A stretch of 48,850 nucleotides of DNA, taken from assembly GCA_030427205.1 (NCBI GenBank), contig JAUHXC010000063.1, positions 1 to 48,850 of the forward strand, in the 5' to 3' direction. The DNA comes from a bacterium. Its GTDB lineage: Bacteria; Myxococcota_A; Bradymonadia; UBA7976; UBA1532. Both the position numbers and the translations under genes were made by a program. Shown here piece by piece: positions 17,526 to 25,845 of the stretch. Each line of letters starts with the position of its first letter. Within the stretch, counting starts at the first letter, position 1. The notes under the pieces are model-generated. The model was not told where the DNA came from. It was given only the letters and a program-made list of their open reading frames with translations, and did not search any database.

Positions 17526-17595
17526 CGCCGACGCTCAAGCTGGCACCGGGCCTCGACTTCGCGGCGCTCGTGCACCCGTAGCGATGGTCAGCACG
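17526..17595 (+). repeat. Direct repeat copy B (relic of a caspase-like gene 3' end)
   Basis: This is a second copy of 14353-14422, starting 23 bp after the vWA stop codon and including the in-frame end (LDFAALVHP and TAG) plus the following GCGATGGTCAGCA. No caspase body precedes it, so it is a remnant of duplication. The remaining sequence to 17694 is the leader of the second caspase-like gene. Confidence 0.85.
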
Positions 17596-17693
17596 CCCAG
17601 AAAAATCCACTTTCTGCGGACGCTCGCGGTCAGATCGGGGTCGTCGTCCCTTAGTCACCCGTGGACGGTGTATCGCCTGACGGAGAATGCCTC

Positions 17694-18824
17694 ATGATTC
17701 GCGCGCTGCTTTTGCTCGCTGGCCTTGCTCTGCCCGCCCCACAGCTCGCGCACGCCGAGGACGCCTGCCCGCCGATCGAGCGCACCGCCGGCCCGCCGGT
17801 CTACGCGATCCTCTACGGCTACCCCCACGATGGGCCGGTCGACAGTTCGTGGTTCTCCCTCGGCTACCCGCGGCCGGACCTGCCCATGGTCGACGATGAT
17901 CTCGTCCGTATGGCGCGGCTCTTTCAGGCGCTGGGCCCCGAGCGCATGCGCATCCACGGCGAGCCGGATCGCGCGGCGAGCGCCCGACTGTCGAGCTTCG
18001 GCGTCCGTCCGCCGAGATGGCGCAGCCTGCTTGAGAGCGTGGCCGAAGTGGCGTCCGACATCGACAAGGCGCCCGCGGGCGCGACCGAGGCTGACGTCTA
18101 CATCTATCTCGCGGGTCACGGGCGCAAGGCTCGAATCGGAGACAAGACGCGCTTGCTCATCTTCGGCGAGCCGGACGGCGAAGCGCCCGGATACAACGGC
18201 GTGATCGACTCGGCGCTGTTCGCCGAGCACATCCTGACCCCGCTCGCGGCTCGCGCTCGGGTGCATCTCGTCGCCGATGTCTGCTTCGCCTACACCCTGC
18301 TCCAGACCCGCGAGATGAAGAGGGTGGAGACCGTCTTCTTCCCGCCACCGGAGGTCGACTACGTCACGCCGTTCAGTGAATCGTTCCCCGACGTCGGCAC
18401 GCAGCTCGCCAGCCGGAGCGTGACGCTCGAAGACCCGACGCTGGCCGGCCTGTTCAGCCACGCGCTGCGGTCGGCGGCTATCGGACCGGCCGATACCGAT
18501 CGCGACGGCGTGATCACCTACGGCGAGATGGACCGCGCGCTCGCCGTCGCCGCGCGCGCCGACCGCCGCCTCCGCAAGTCGACTGTGGTCGCGCCGGACG
18601 GCGACCCGAACACCCCCTTCCTGCGCTGGCGCCAGAGCCCCGCCGCCCGGGTCTGTGCGTCGCCCGGAGCGACCCGAGAGTTGCGGGACGGCTCCGACCT
18701 GTTCGCGACCTTGCCCGGCTTCCTGCGACCGACGAGCGTGTGGCTGTCGCCTGGGCATACGTTCACGGCGCGCGGCCTGCGATTCGAAGCCGTCGATGGC
18801 ACCGCGGTGCCCCTCCAGAAGTGA
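17694..18824 (+). CDS. Secreted caspase-like peptidase with EF-hand loop, no barrel
   Basis: The protein has 376 residues; ATG 17694 follows CGGAG. A signal peptide (MIRALLLLAGLALPAPQLAH) and caspase-like fold carry His142 in YIYLAGHG and Cys197 in VHLVADVCFAY, then an EF-hand loop D267-T-D-R-D-G-V-I-T-Y-G-E278. After the EF-hand, about 100 residues include the conserved FLRWRQSPAARVC segment shared by all three paralogues. The C-terminal barrel-like domain of the 597- and 577-residue paralogues is absent, and the protein ends TAVPLQK. It is probably periplasmic or released rather than outer-membrane anchored. The neighbouring repeat copy B suggests it arose by duplication near the first caspase gene. 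Confidence 0.78.
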   Translation: MIRALLLLAGLALPAPQLAHAEDACPPIERTAGPPVYAILYGYPHDGPVDSSWFSLGYPRPDLPMVDDDLVRMARLFQALGPERMRIHGEPDRAASARLSSFGVRPPRWRSLLESVAEVASDIDKAPAGATEADVYIYLAGHGRKARIGDKTRLLIFGEPDGEAPGYNGVIDSALFAEHILTPLAARARVHLVADVCFAYTLLQTREMKRVETVFFPPPEVDYVTPFSESFPDVGTQLASRSVTLEDPTLAGLFSHALRSAAIGPADTDRDGVITYGEMDRALAVAARADRRLRKSTVVAPDGDPNTPFLRWRQSPAARVCASPGATRELRDGSDLFATLPGFLRPTSVWLSPGHTFTARGLRFEAVDGTAVPLQK

Positions 18825-18853
18825 TCCGCGCCCATCCGCAGTGTTCGGTATTG

Positions 18854-19405
18854 ATGCCTGATCTCCCATGCCACATGCTCCCGCGGCGGGCAGCCGATGT
18901 CTCTCCCTCCATCGACAGCCTGCGCCCGCGGGGCGAGCGGTCACCGCCCCGGCGCCTGCGGGGCGCGTCGGCGTGGAGCGCGTCGGCGCGCCCCTGGACG
19001 TGGGCCGGCCTCCTCTGCCTGTGCGTCTTCGCCCTGGGGTGCCAGACCGGGCGCGGTGTCATCGACGATCGCTGGATGGGTCCGTGGTACGCCGCCTTGG
19101 ACGGCGCGACCCGGCTCGAAGTCGAGACCATCAGCGGTGAGCGGCTGCTGGTCGTCGATGACCCGGAAGCCATCGCCGATCTCATCGAGCGGGTCGCGGT
19201 CGATCCCGCCGCCAGTTGGGGCAGGTGTCGTTGCTCGGGCGAGTTCGCCCTGCTGTTCTCGACGGGTCAGCCCGAGCCGGTGCTCGTCACCCTGAATCAT
19301 CGGAAGAGCCTGCGACTGCGCGCCTGGAGCGCTGACGGCGTCTTGACCCCGTGGAGCCGATCGGCCGTCCTGAGCTGGCTGGCGACCCACGGCCTGGACC
19401 TCTGA
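18854..19405 (+). CDS. Small hypothetical lipoprotein
   Basis: The product has 183 residues from ATG 18854; the true start is uncertain because the frame is open further upstream and no good ribosome site is seen. A hydrophobic segment ending in a lipobox (WTWAGLLCLCVFALGC) lies about 50 residues in, long for a lipoprotein signal, so a later non-ATG start is possible. The mature part (about 120 residues) is small, mixed alpha/beta (TRLEVETISGERLLVVDDPE, FALLFSTGQPEPVLVTLNH) with a CRCSG motif. It is similar in style to small myxobacterial lipoproteins of unknown function. It starts 29 bp after the caspase-like gene and may be co-transcribed with it. Confidence 0.6.
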   Translation: MPDLPCHMLPRRAADVSPSIDSLRPRGERSPPRRLRGASAWSASARPWTWAGLLCLCVFALGCQTGRGVIDDRWMGPWYAALDGATRLEVETISGERLLVVDDPEAIADLIERVAVDPAASWGRCRCSGEFALLFSTGQPEPVLVTLNHRKSLRLRAWSADGVLTPWSRSAVLSWLATHGLDL

Positions 19406-19497
19406 CCGGCGGCGTTGCACGATCTGACCCGTGCCCGGCTGTCGGTGCCCCCGCGTTCCGTGGTAGCCCGGAGGTGGTGGACCACCCGGAGGAGATG

Positions 19498-21099
19498 ATG
19501 CGATCGCCCCTCGCCCTGCTCGTGGCGCTGTGCTGCGCCGGCTGCTACTCGCCGTGGCGCGCCGAGCCCGAGGGCGCGAAGGTCTGCGGGGTCGAGGTCT
19601 GCGACGGCTACGACAACGACTGCGATGGCGCCGCCGACGAGGACTTCGACCTCGACACCGACGACCGCAACTGCGGCGCGTGCGGCGCGGTGTGCCGGCC
19701 AGAGGTGCCGCACGGCACGGCCACCTGCGAGGCCGGGGTGTGCATCATCGAGCGGTGTGAGCCGGGCTTCGAGAGCGCCGACGGCGAGGTGGCCAACGGG
19801 TGCGAGACCGTCTGCGCGCCGTCGGCGGGCCCCGGCGAGACGTGCGACGGGCGGGACAATGACTGCGACGGCACCACCGACGAGGGCGTCGAGTGGGACG
19901 CGCCCATCGCGCCGGGGATCGGGGTCTGCGCCGGGCTGCCGCAGGTCTGCGAAGGCACCGCCGGCTGGGGCCCGCCGCGCCTCCAGTACGTGCCGACCTA
20001 CGAGCCAAACGAGGCGACGTGCGACGGCCTGGACAACGACTGCGACGGCAAGCTCGACGAACCGCACCCGGTCGGGGACGCGTGTGAGGCGGGGGTTGGC
20101 GGGTGCCGACGAGAAGGGGTGATGGCGTGCGGCCCGAGCGGCGGCGACGTGCGCTGCACGGTTGAAGCGGGCCCGCCGGGGGATGGCGACGCCACCTGCG
20201 ACCTCGTGGACGACGACTGCGACGGCCTGGTCGACGAGGATCCGCCGTGCAACGGCACCGCGTGCAGCGGCTCGGCGATCCCCGAGGGGTTCGTCTGCAT
20301 CCCGCCGGGCACGTTCATGATGGGCGCGCCGGCGAGCGAGGAAGGGTTCTTGGACCTTGAGGGCCCACAGCATGAGGTGGTGTTGACTCGACCGGTGCTG
20401 ATGTCGGCGACCGAGCTGACCCAGCAGGAGTGGATCGACGTGCTCGGCTTCAACCCGGCGCTCAACCAGCGGCACCCGTTGAGCCCGGTAGAGCGGGTGA
20501 GCTGGGCAGACCTGTTGTTCTACGCCAACGCGCGCTCGCTGCAGGAGGGGTTGGAGCCGTGCTACCGGCTGGAAGAGTGCGAGGGCGAGCCGGGAACCGG
20601 GTGTGAAGGAGATCGCTTCGACAACTGCGGCGGCTTCCAGTGCGCGGTGGCCGAGTGGAACCAGGGCTGCACCGGATACCGGCTGCCAACCGAGGCTGAG
20701 TGGGAGTATGCGGCCCGCGCTGGCACGACGACCCGATTCTGGTGCGGCGATGACGAGCGCTGCCTGCGAGATGTGGCATGGTTCTCTGCCACGGGTGACC
20801 GGCGGCCCCAGGTCGTTGGACGCCTCCCGCCGAACCCGTGGGGGCTGCACGACATGCCGGGCAATGTCACCGAACTCGTGTATGACGACTTCCAACTCTA
20901 CGGACCCGAGTCACGGACCGACCCTGTCGGCGCGGGTCTCTTCGAGGGCGACGAGGTGAGGGTCGCCCGGGACTGCGCCGCCGAGGACGCCGCCGTCTGG
21001 TGCCGCGGAGCCCTACGAGGCAGCCGCGATCCACGGCAGCGAAACTATGTGACCGGCGCACGGTTGGTGCGCGCGTTGTCGACTGGACCGAGCGAATAG
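19498..21099 (+). CDS. MopE-type metal-binding repeat / SUMF1-like lipoprotein
   Basis: The protein has 533 residues. The second of two adjacent ATGs (19498) is chosen because GGAGG is then 5 bp away. Signal MRSPLALLVALCCAGC gives lipid at Cys16. Four Asp/Cys repeats of MopE type follow: YDNDCDGAADED, RDNDCDGTTDEG, LDNDCDGKLDE and VDDDCDGLVDED, which are expected to bind Ca2+ or copper. The C-terminal half is a SUMF1 domain: FVCIPPGTFMMGAP, TELTQQEWIDVLG, PVERVSWADLLFYAN, GYRLPTEAEWEYAARAG, and WGLHDMPGNVTELVYDD. The formylglycine-forming Cys motif is not evident. Related architecture occurs at 39559-40974. It is probably a surface protein; the enzymatic role is unknown. Confidence 0.85.
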   Translation: MRSPLALLVALCCAGCYSPWRAEPEGAKVCGVEVCDGYDNDCDGAADEDFDLDTDDRNCGACGAVCRPEVPHGTATCEAGVCIIERCEPGFESADGEVANGCETVCAPSAGPGETCDGRDNDCDGTTDEGVEWDAPIAPGIGVCAGLPQVCEGTAGWGPPRLQYVPTYEPNEATCDGLDNDCDGKLDEPHPVGDACEAGVGGCRREGVMACGPSGGDVRCTVEAGPPGDGDATCDLVDDDCDGLVDEDPPCNGTACSGSAIPEGFVCIPPGTFMMGAPASEEGFLDLEGPQHEVVLTRPVLMSATELTQQEWIDVLGFNPALNQRHPLSPVERVSWADLLFYANARSLQEGLEPCYRLEECEGEPGTGCEGDRFDNCGGFQCAVAEWNQGCTGYRLPTEAEWEYAARAGTTTRFWCGDDERCLRDVAWFSATGDRRPQVVGRLPPNPWGLHDMPGNVTELVYDDFQLYGPESRTDPVGAGLFEGDEVRVARDCAAEDAAVWCRGALRGSRDPRQRNYVTGARLVRALSTGPSE

Positions 21100-21178
21100 C
21101 ACAGCGACCGAGAGCGGGAGGTCTGCTCCTGCTCGACGGCCTATGCTGCTGTTGGTGTCCGGCCGGGGGAGACAGCCC

Positions 21179-22393
21179 ATGCGCGGGAGTAGCTGCCTGC
21201 TGTTGGTTCTGATGGCGCTCTCCGGCTGCATCACGCAGCCTGACTCGGCAGCGCCGGGACCGCCGGTGCCCGGCGACGCTCGAACGCCGGGTGATATGGA
21301 CCCGATGAACGATGGTCAGATCGAGCCCCGAGATGTCGCGCTGCCGATGGACGCGATCATGCACGCCGATCAGGCTGCGCCCAGACCTGATGCTGGCTCT
21401 GTGTCCGATGGGCCGGACGTCATGCCGGACGCAGCCCCCGCACCGGACGGAGGACAGGACGCTGCCCCTCGGCCGATGATCGATGAGTGTCTCGGCATGC
21501 TGCTCGACGGTGCACCGTTCATCGCCGACTACGCGATCTTCGACCCGGTGATCGGACGCCACTGCCGCGGAACCGACCACCAAGCGATCGTCGACGTGGA
21601 GCAAGTGGTGTTCGTTGGCGATGCCTTGATGACGAGCAGCACGAGAAACCGGGTGAACCTTGTCGAGCCCATGCGGGCCCAGGTGGCGACGGCGCTTGCC
21701 GAACGGCACGGGCTACAGCCGCCAGCGACCGAGTGGCATGGGCTCGATCCACTCACCGGGCGTCCAGCGCTGCGCCGCAGCGGCGACTTCATCGCGTGCG
21801 CCGATCCCTTGGCCGAGGTGGCAGATCTGCTCGACGGCCCGCGCTTGCTCGTCGACTGTCTACTGCCCGAGGAGTATGGGCGGCGAACGCTCTTCATCGT
21901 CACCATCGGCATCCGAGATGTGAGGCGCCTGACCGGGGTCCTCGCCGATGGGGCTGATGACGGGCAGACCCTCAGCGTTGCCGGCCAGAGCATCGACGCG
22001 CTCGAACAGGCCGTGCGATGGATGATGGATCCGGTCCGCTTCCCGGCGGGCAGCTTCGTCGTCTTCAGCAACGTGCCGGACTGGACCGACGGTCGGGGCG
22101 ACACGGCCGCCTGCCGGGACTGGCCCGCCCTGCCGGATGAGCGCCAGCGTTTCTTCGGCCAGATGCTGGCTCACATCAACGGGCAGTACATGCGCATCGC
22201 TGTCGAGCAAGGCGCCGATCTCGTCTTCATGCAGGAGCACTTCTGCGGTCACGGGATCCACCATCTACGACCCGATCCACTCTGCCTCGGCGTACCCGAG
22301 CCGTGGTTGGATGAGAGCTGTCGATTCCTCGTGCCCGCGGGCGAAACGGAACTCTCCAGGCTGTTCTGGGATGTGATCACCGACGCCGAGTAG
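21179..22393 (+). CDS. SGNH/GDSL-like lipoprotein with altered catalytic serine
   Basis: The protein has 404 residues. ATG 21179 follows GGGGGAGAC; signal MRGSSCLLLVLMALSGC gives lipid at Cys17. An Asp/Ala/Pro linker runs to about residue 100. The rest follows the SGNH hydrolase layout: block I VVFVGDALMTSS, a middle strand LFIVTIGIRDVRRL in the block III position, SFVVFSNVPDW, and a late His-rich segment (FCGHGIHH). The GDS serine is Ala and the GxND motif is GIRD, so esterase activity is doubtful. It may be a binding protein derived from this fold. It converges on the 22404-23216 gene (10-bp gap). Confidence 0.6.
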   Translation: MRGSSCLLLVLMALSGCITQPDSAAPGPPVPGDARTPGDMDPMNDGQIEPRDVALPMDAIMHADQAAPRPDAGSVSDGPDVMPDAAPAPDGGQDAAPRPMIDECLGMLLDGAPFIADYAIFDPVIGRHCRGTDHQAIVDVEQVVFVGDALMTSSTRNRVNLVEPMRAQVATALAERHGLQPPATEWHGLDPLTGRPALRRSGDFIACADPLAEVADLLDGPRLLVDCLLPEEYGRRTLFIVTIGIRDVRRLTGVLADGADDGQTLSVAGQSIDALEQAVRWMMDPVRFPAGSFVVFSNVPDWTDGRGDTAACRDWPALPDERQRFFGQMLAHINGQYMRIAVEQGADLVFMQEHFCGHGIHHLRPDPLCLGVPEPWLDESCRFLVPAGETELSRLFWDVITDAE

Positions 22394-22403
22394 TGAGCCG
22401 TCC

Positions 22404-23216
22404 TCAATCACGCTGATTCCAGTATGGGTCGAGGTCAGCGGGGTCGAGCCCCTCTGCCAATACATCTTCATCGTACAGCTCTCGTGTAGAGCGGAGGTGC
22501 TTGGGGGGCAGATCGAAGTCTTCGACGAGCGAGCGATAATAGTCGCTATATGTCGAGATGAACCACGCTCGCTTCTCCTCGGCGGTCCTGGGCTGCGGCG
22601 GAGCGGACGGCGGCGTGTACTTCTCCGGCTCGGGGGGATGCCGACGGAGAAGCTCGGGCAGACCGAGTTGTTGTTCAGCCTGGATGACCTCGAACGGGAT
22701 GTTGCAGTGCAACAGGACGATCTCGAGGGTCCGGCTGCACGGCAATGGCCTGTCGAGTTGTGATCCGCTCTCTGACCATCTGGGCCCGATGGACTCGAAG
22801 GCCGGCCAGTGCTCACATGCCGCGTCGAGCAGACGATGGTAGCGGCCATTGGCGAGCGTCTTCTCGTGGTTCAAGACGAAGTAGCTGCCCCGCGAGGACA
22901 TCAGCAGCGCGACGCCCCACTCACGACTGATCAGACTCTCGAACAGCGCCTCTTCATGGGGTTCGAGGATCTCGTCGTGGTGGCGCTCCTCCAACTCCGC
23001 GAGCAGCCGGTACAAGTGAAAGCCGTCGCGCGCACCGGCGAGTTGGCTCGGTCCCCCGAGAATGACCCACCCCGGGTGCTCGGCGACCTCGATGAGCCCC
23101 CCGAGTTCGTCGACGGCCTCGGGCAGCGTCTGCCCCCGGCGCAGGCGGGTGATGATCTTCCTCGTCTCGCGGCGAGCTTCTCGGCCACGACCATAGAGGA
23201 ACGCGGGCAGCTTCAT
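22404..23216 (-). CDS. Hypothetical protein, candidate partner of the nuclease-like gene
   Basis: The protein has 270 residues; ATG 23216 follows GGAGG. It has no signal peptide or membrane span. A basic N-terminus (FLYGRGREARRETRKIITRL) is followed by a charged helical body (YRLLAELEERHHDEILEPHE) and an acidic C-terminus with a Pro-rich hinge (PPEPEKYTPPSAPPQPR). I recognise no family. It begins 16 bp after the putative PD-(D/E)xK protein on the same strand. This is the position and acidic character expected for an immunity protein, although 270 residues is large for one. Confidence 0.6.
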   Translation of the reverse strand: MKLPAFLYGRGREARRETRKIITRLRRGQTLPEAVDELGGLIEVAEHPGWVILGGPSQLAGARDGFHLYRLLAELEERHHDEILEPHEEALFESLISREWGVALLMSSRGSYFVLNHEKTLANGRYHRLLDAACEHWPAFESIGPRWSESGSQLDRPLPCSRTLEIVLLHCNIPFEVIQAEQQLGLPELLRRHPPEPEKYTPPSAPPQPRTAEEKRAWFISTYSDYYRSLVEDFDLPPKHLRSTRELYDEDVLAEGLDPADLDPYWNQRD

Positions 23217-23232
23217 CGGTTCGGCCTCCAGA

Positions 23233-24582
23233 TCAGGGCACGGGGATGGCGTTGCGCAGCGGGATGATACGCGAGCCTTCGGAGATGATCAGGTAGGCCA
23301 GCAGCGCAGCGCCGGTCAGGCCGGTGACCTCCTCCCAATACTTCCACTCGAAGATGCGGCGCTCGGGGTCTTTCTGGGGCTCGCGGCGGGGTGCCGGATG
23401 AGGCAGCGGAAACAACTCGGGCACCGGCTCCTTCTGCTTGAAGCGGTAGCCGATGACCCCCGGCTGCATGACGTCGAAGGCGAACCAGCCACCGGGCCCG
23501 GCGATACGACCCTTCGTGCCCGGAACACCCTTGCCTCCGAGGCGGATCGCCCAGCCCACCCGCCTGAACGCCTCCACATATCGCCGGGCCTCGGCAGCAC
23601 CCGTCTGCGCCGAGCGCCAAGGCTTGATCTCGTATAGATGCTGCAAGGTGGCGTCCGTGATGTCGGGGCGGCTCATACCGCCCAGCGCCGGTCGGAGGTG
23701 CCCATACGTACGCGGGTCGGCCTTTCGGAGTCTTGTCGCGATCGACGAGATCGAGAGGTCATTGAGGAATATGTCGGGTCGCCCCCCGTTGCTCGCCTTG
23801 TAGTGCGCGCCGATCCCCTTGTGCGCTTCCATCCCGACGTACAGCCGGCCCGGCATGTCGCCAGGCTGCTTCCAGGGCAATTGATCCGGCAGCGGCCCCA
23901 GCGACGCCAGCAGCATCGGGCCGAACGCCTCGCCGACCACCGGCCCCAACTCGCCGTAGCGCACCTCGCCGGGGTCGGTGCGCTCCAGGTACAGCGCGAA
24001 GTACAGCGGCCACGTCTGCGCCCCCGGCTCGACCGCCTGCCACCCGGCGGCCGGCGCCTCGGTCCACATCGGCAGTACCAGGACGCGCCCGCCCTCCGGC
24101 TTGTACATCAGCGGCATGTCGGGGCTGACCGGCAGATCCACGTCGTCAGGGCCGACGGGACCATGCACCGGACCGTCGACCTCTGCTCCGTCGCCCAACC
24201 GCGCGGCGTCTGGCTGGCTGGCGGCCTTGGCTGGCCGCGACATGGCTCCGTTGGCTCCGGGGTCCTGCGGCGCAGCCTCACACACCAACCCCGCTGTGTC
24301 GTCCGCGGCCTCGACCCCGCTCCGTCGCCGCGCCGGCGCGCTCGACCATCCGCCACCCGACCCCAGCGCGCCCTGCACGTCCGCCGCCTGCGCTCGGCGG
24401 CTCATCGCGCCGGCGAACGCCCGACTGTGCCGACCACCGGCCGCAGCCCGCGCCGCCGCCCCTTCACCCTGCGCCATCCGGGCGGCGGCCGACGACCACC
24501 ACGCGCCAGCGGCCTCCACCGAACCGTCACGCGGCGCGTCGTGCGCCGCCCCGTTGCGATACTCGCGCTCCGGCCCGCTCAT
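23233..24582 (-). CDS. Putative secreted effector with PD-(D/E)xK nuclease-like domain
   Basis: The protein has 449 residues and starts MSGPEREYRNGAAHDAPRDG. Residues 1-150 are low-complexity Ala/Gly/Arg-rich, like a delivery or linker region. From about 160 a folded domain begins. The nuclease-like core shows Glu252 in GMEAHKGIGAHYKA, Asp307 in RPDITD and the Glu318-x-Lys320 of LYEIKPWRSAQ, followed by a helix (AEARRYVEAFRRVGW). This spacing fits restriction-endonuclease-fold toxins. A hydrophobic C-terminus (TGLTGAALLAYLIISEG) could insert in a membrane. The downstream 270-residue gene is a possible immunity partner. Assignment rests on motifs, with no homologue confirmed. Confidence 0.55.
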   Translation of the reverse strand: MSGPEREYRNGAAHDAPRDGSVEAAGAWWSSAAARMAQGEGAAARAAAGGRHSRAFAGAMSRRAQAADVQGALGSGGGWSSAPARRRSGVEAADDTAGLVCEAAPQDPGANGAMSRPAKAASQPDAARLGDGAEVDGPVHGPVGPDDVDLPVSPDMPLMYKPEGGRVLVLPMWTEAPAAGWQAVEPGAQTWPLYFALYLERTDPGEVRYGELGPVVGEAFGPMLLASLGPLPDQLPWKQPGDMPGRLYVGMEAHKGIGAHYKASNGGRPDIFLNDLSISSIATRLRKADPRTYGHLRPALGGMSRPDITDATLQHLYEIKPWRSAQTGAAEARRYVEAFRRVGWAIRLGGKGVPGTKGRIAGPGGWFAFDVMQPGVIGYRFKQKEPVPELFPLPHPAPRREPQKDPERRIFEWKYWEEVTGLTGAALLAYLIISEGSRIIPLRNAIPVP

Positions 24583-24805
24583 GGACCTGCCTCACCGCCG
24601 TGCGGGCGTGGTTCGACTGCTCGACACGCGCCCGAGTCCACCCGCGACGGTCCTCACCGGCCGGTCACCCGGCCCGCCCCGACCATCGAGCATCCGAGGC
24701 ATCGAGCGGATCGTCAAGCGCCGTCGGCCGCATACCGCCGTCGGCTGTCCCCTGCGCTTCGGCGCGTGCTATGACTCACCCGTGCATCGCGGGAGGCGCC
24801 ACGGG

Positions 24806-24910
24806 ATGAGCGATTTCGTCGACGTCACAGACTTCCAGGCCGACGACTCCGATTGCGTGCAGGCTCACCCCTGCCGGATCGCTCCGATCCCTGCGCGCGA
24901 AGACCTCTGA
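24806..24910 (+). CDS. Small protein, 34 residues, coupled to the two-TM gene
   Basis: It starts MSDFVDVTDFQADDSDCVQA and ends PIPAREDL; GGGAGG precedes the ATG. Its TGA shares a base with the next ATG (TGATG), so translation is likely coupled. It is acidic and has two Cys residues. It could be a genuine small protein or a leader that sets expression of the kinase operon. Confidence 0.45.
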   Translation: MSDFVDVTDFQADDSDCVQAHPCRIAPIPAREDL

Positions 24911-25845
24911 TGAGACCCGGCCAGATACGGCTGCTCATCGCGCTGACCCCGGGCCTCGGGTTGGCTGACCCGTGCCTCGATCGCATGCGCGCCGCCGACC
25001 AGCAGCCCCCCGCCGCGGCGGTCGCCTCCCTCGACGCCGCCGCCGCTGACGCCCGCTGCGTCGGTCTGGCCGACCTGTTGCGGTTCCGCGCGCTCGAGAT
25101 CGCCCGCACCCAGGCCGGCGATCCCTGCGCCCTGGCGCAGCGCGCCGATACGTTCGTCGCGTCGGCGGCGGCCGAGGACGATCTGCGGTCGACCGCGTCG
25201 CTGTGGGCTGCCGAGCACCGTCGAGCGTGTGAAGCAACCCGCGAGGCGCCGCCCGCCGTCGCCCCGCCGCCCACCAAGCGCCGGGCCAGAAAGCGCGCGG
25301 TCTCGCCACAACCTGCGCCCGCGGCCCCGCCGGTCGTCGCGCCGACGACGACCCCGCCAGCGCCCGAGCCACCGGCCGCCCCGGCAAAGAAGCCCGCGCC
25401 GACAGAGCCGGCGCCGAGCGTGCCGGTCGATACCCACGGGTCGATCACCGACCCGCCAGAGCCCACCAGCGCGCTCACCCCGGAGCCCGACGCGCCGCCC
25501 CCACCCGACGAAGACGGCGCCGTCTACCTTTGGACCGGCGTCGCCATCACCTCGGCGGTCGGCAGCGTCATCCTGTGGGGCTGGGGCGTCGACGCCGCCG
25601 CCGAGCGAGACGACGCCTGGAACCGGTGGCGCGATCACCCGGCCGGCTCACCCGCCGAGTCGGCGACTCTCCGGCGCTTCCGCGACGCGCGCCTCGAAGC
25701 GCTCGGCTACTTCATCTGCGGCAGCCTCGCCACCGGCCTCGCCGCCACGGCCACCGGCTTCGCCCTCCACGGTTGGCTCACCGCCGACGAAGACCTCGAA
25801 GTCGCCCCGGGCCCTGGTGGCATCAGCGTGCGGGGCCGGTTTTGA
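24910..25845 (+). CDS. Two-TM envelope protein, partner of Ser/Thr kinase 1
   Basis: The protein has 311 residues. A short signal-like N-terminus (RLLIALTPGLGLADPC) leads into a helical region (about 20-115) resembling a degenerate tetratricopeptide domain with paired Cys residues. A long Pro/Ala linker (about 115-210) follows, then two membrane spans (VYLWTGVAITSAVGSVILWG; ALGYFICGSLATGLAATATG) separated by a charged loop. Its 3' end overlaps the kinase start by 4 bp (TTGA). The same design, again overlapping a kinase, occurs at 36991-37812, so this looks like a dedicated kinase partner or sensor. No enzymatic motif is seen. Confidence 0.7.
   Translation: MRPGQIRLLIALTPGLGLADPCLDRMRAADQQPPAAAVASLDAAAADARCVGLADLLRFRALEIARTQAGDPCALAQRADTFVASAAAEDDLRSTASLWAAEHRRACEATREAPPAVAPPPTKRRARKRAVSPQPAPAAPPVVAPTTTPPAPEPPAAPAKKPAPTEPAPSVPVDTHGSITDPPEPTSALTPEPDAPPPPDEDGAVYLWTGVAITSAVGSVILWGWGVDAAAERDDAWNRWRDHPAGSPAESATLRRFRDARLEALGYFICGSLATGLAATATGFALHGWLTADEDLEVAPGPGGISVRGRF

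Noticed and set aside
14371..17658. A 1095-residue minus-strand reading frame
   Set aside because: It is antisense to the vWA lipoprotein, which has a clear signal, ribosome site and intact domain motifs. The antisense product is Arg/Pro/Gly noise.
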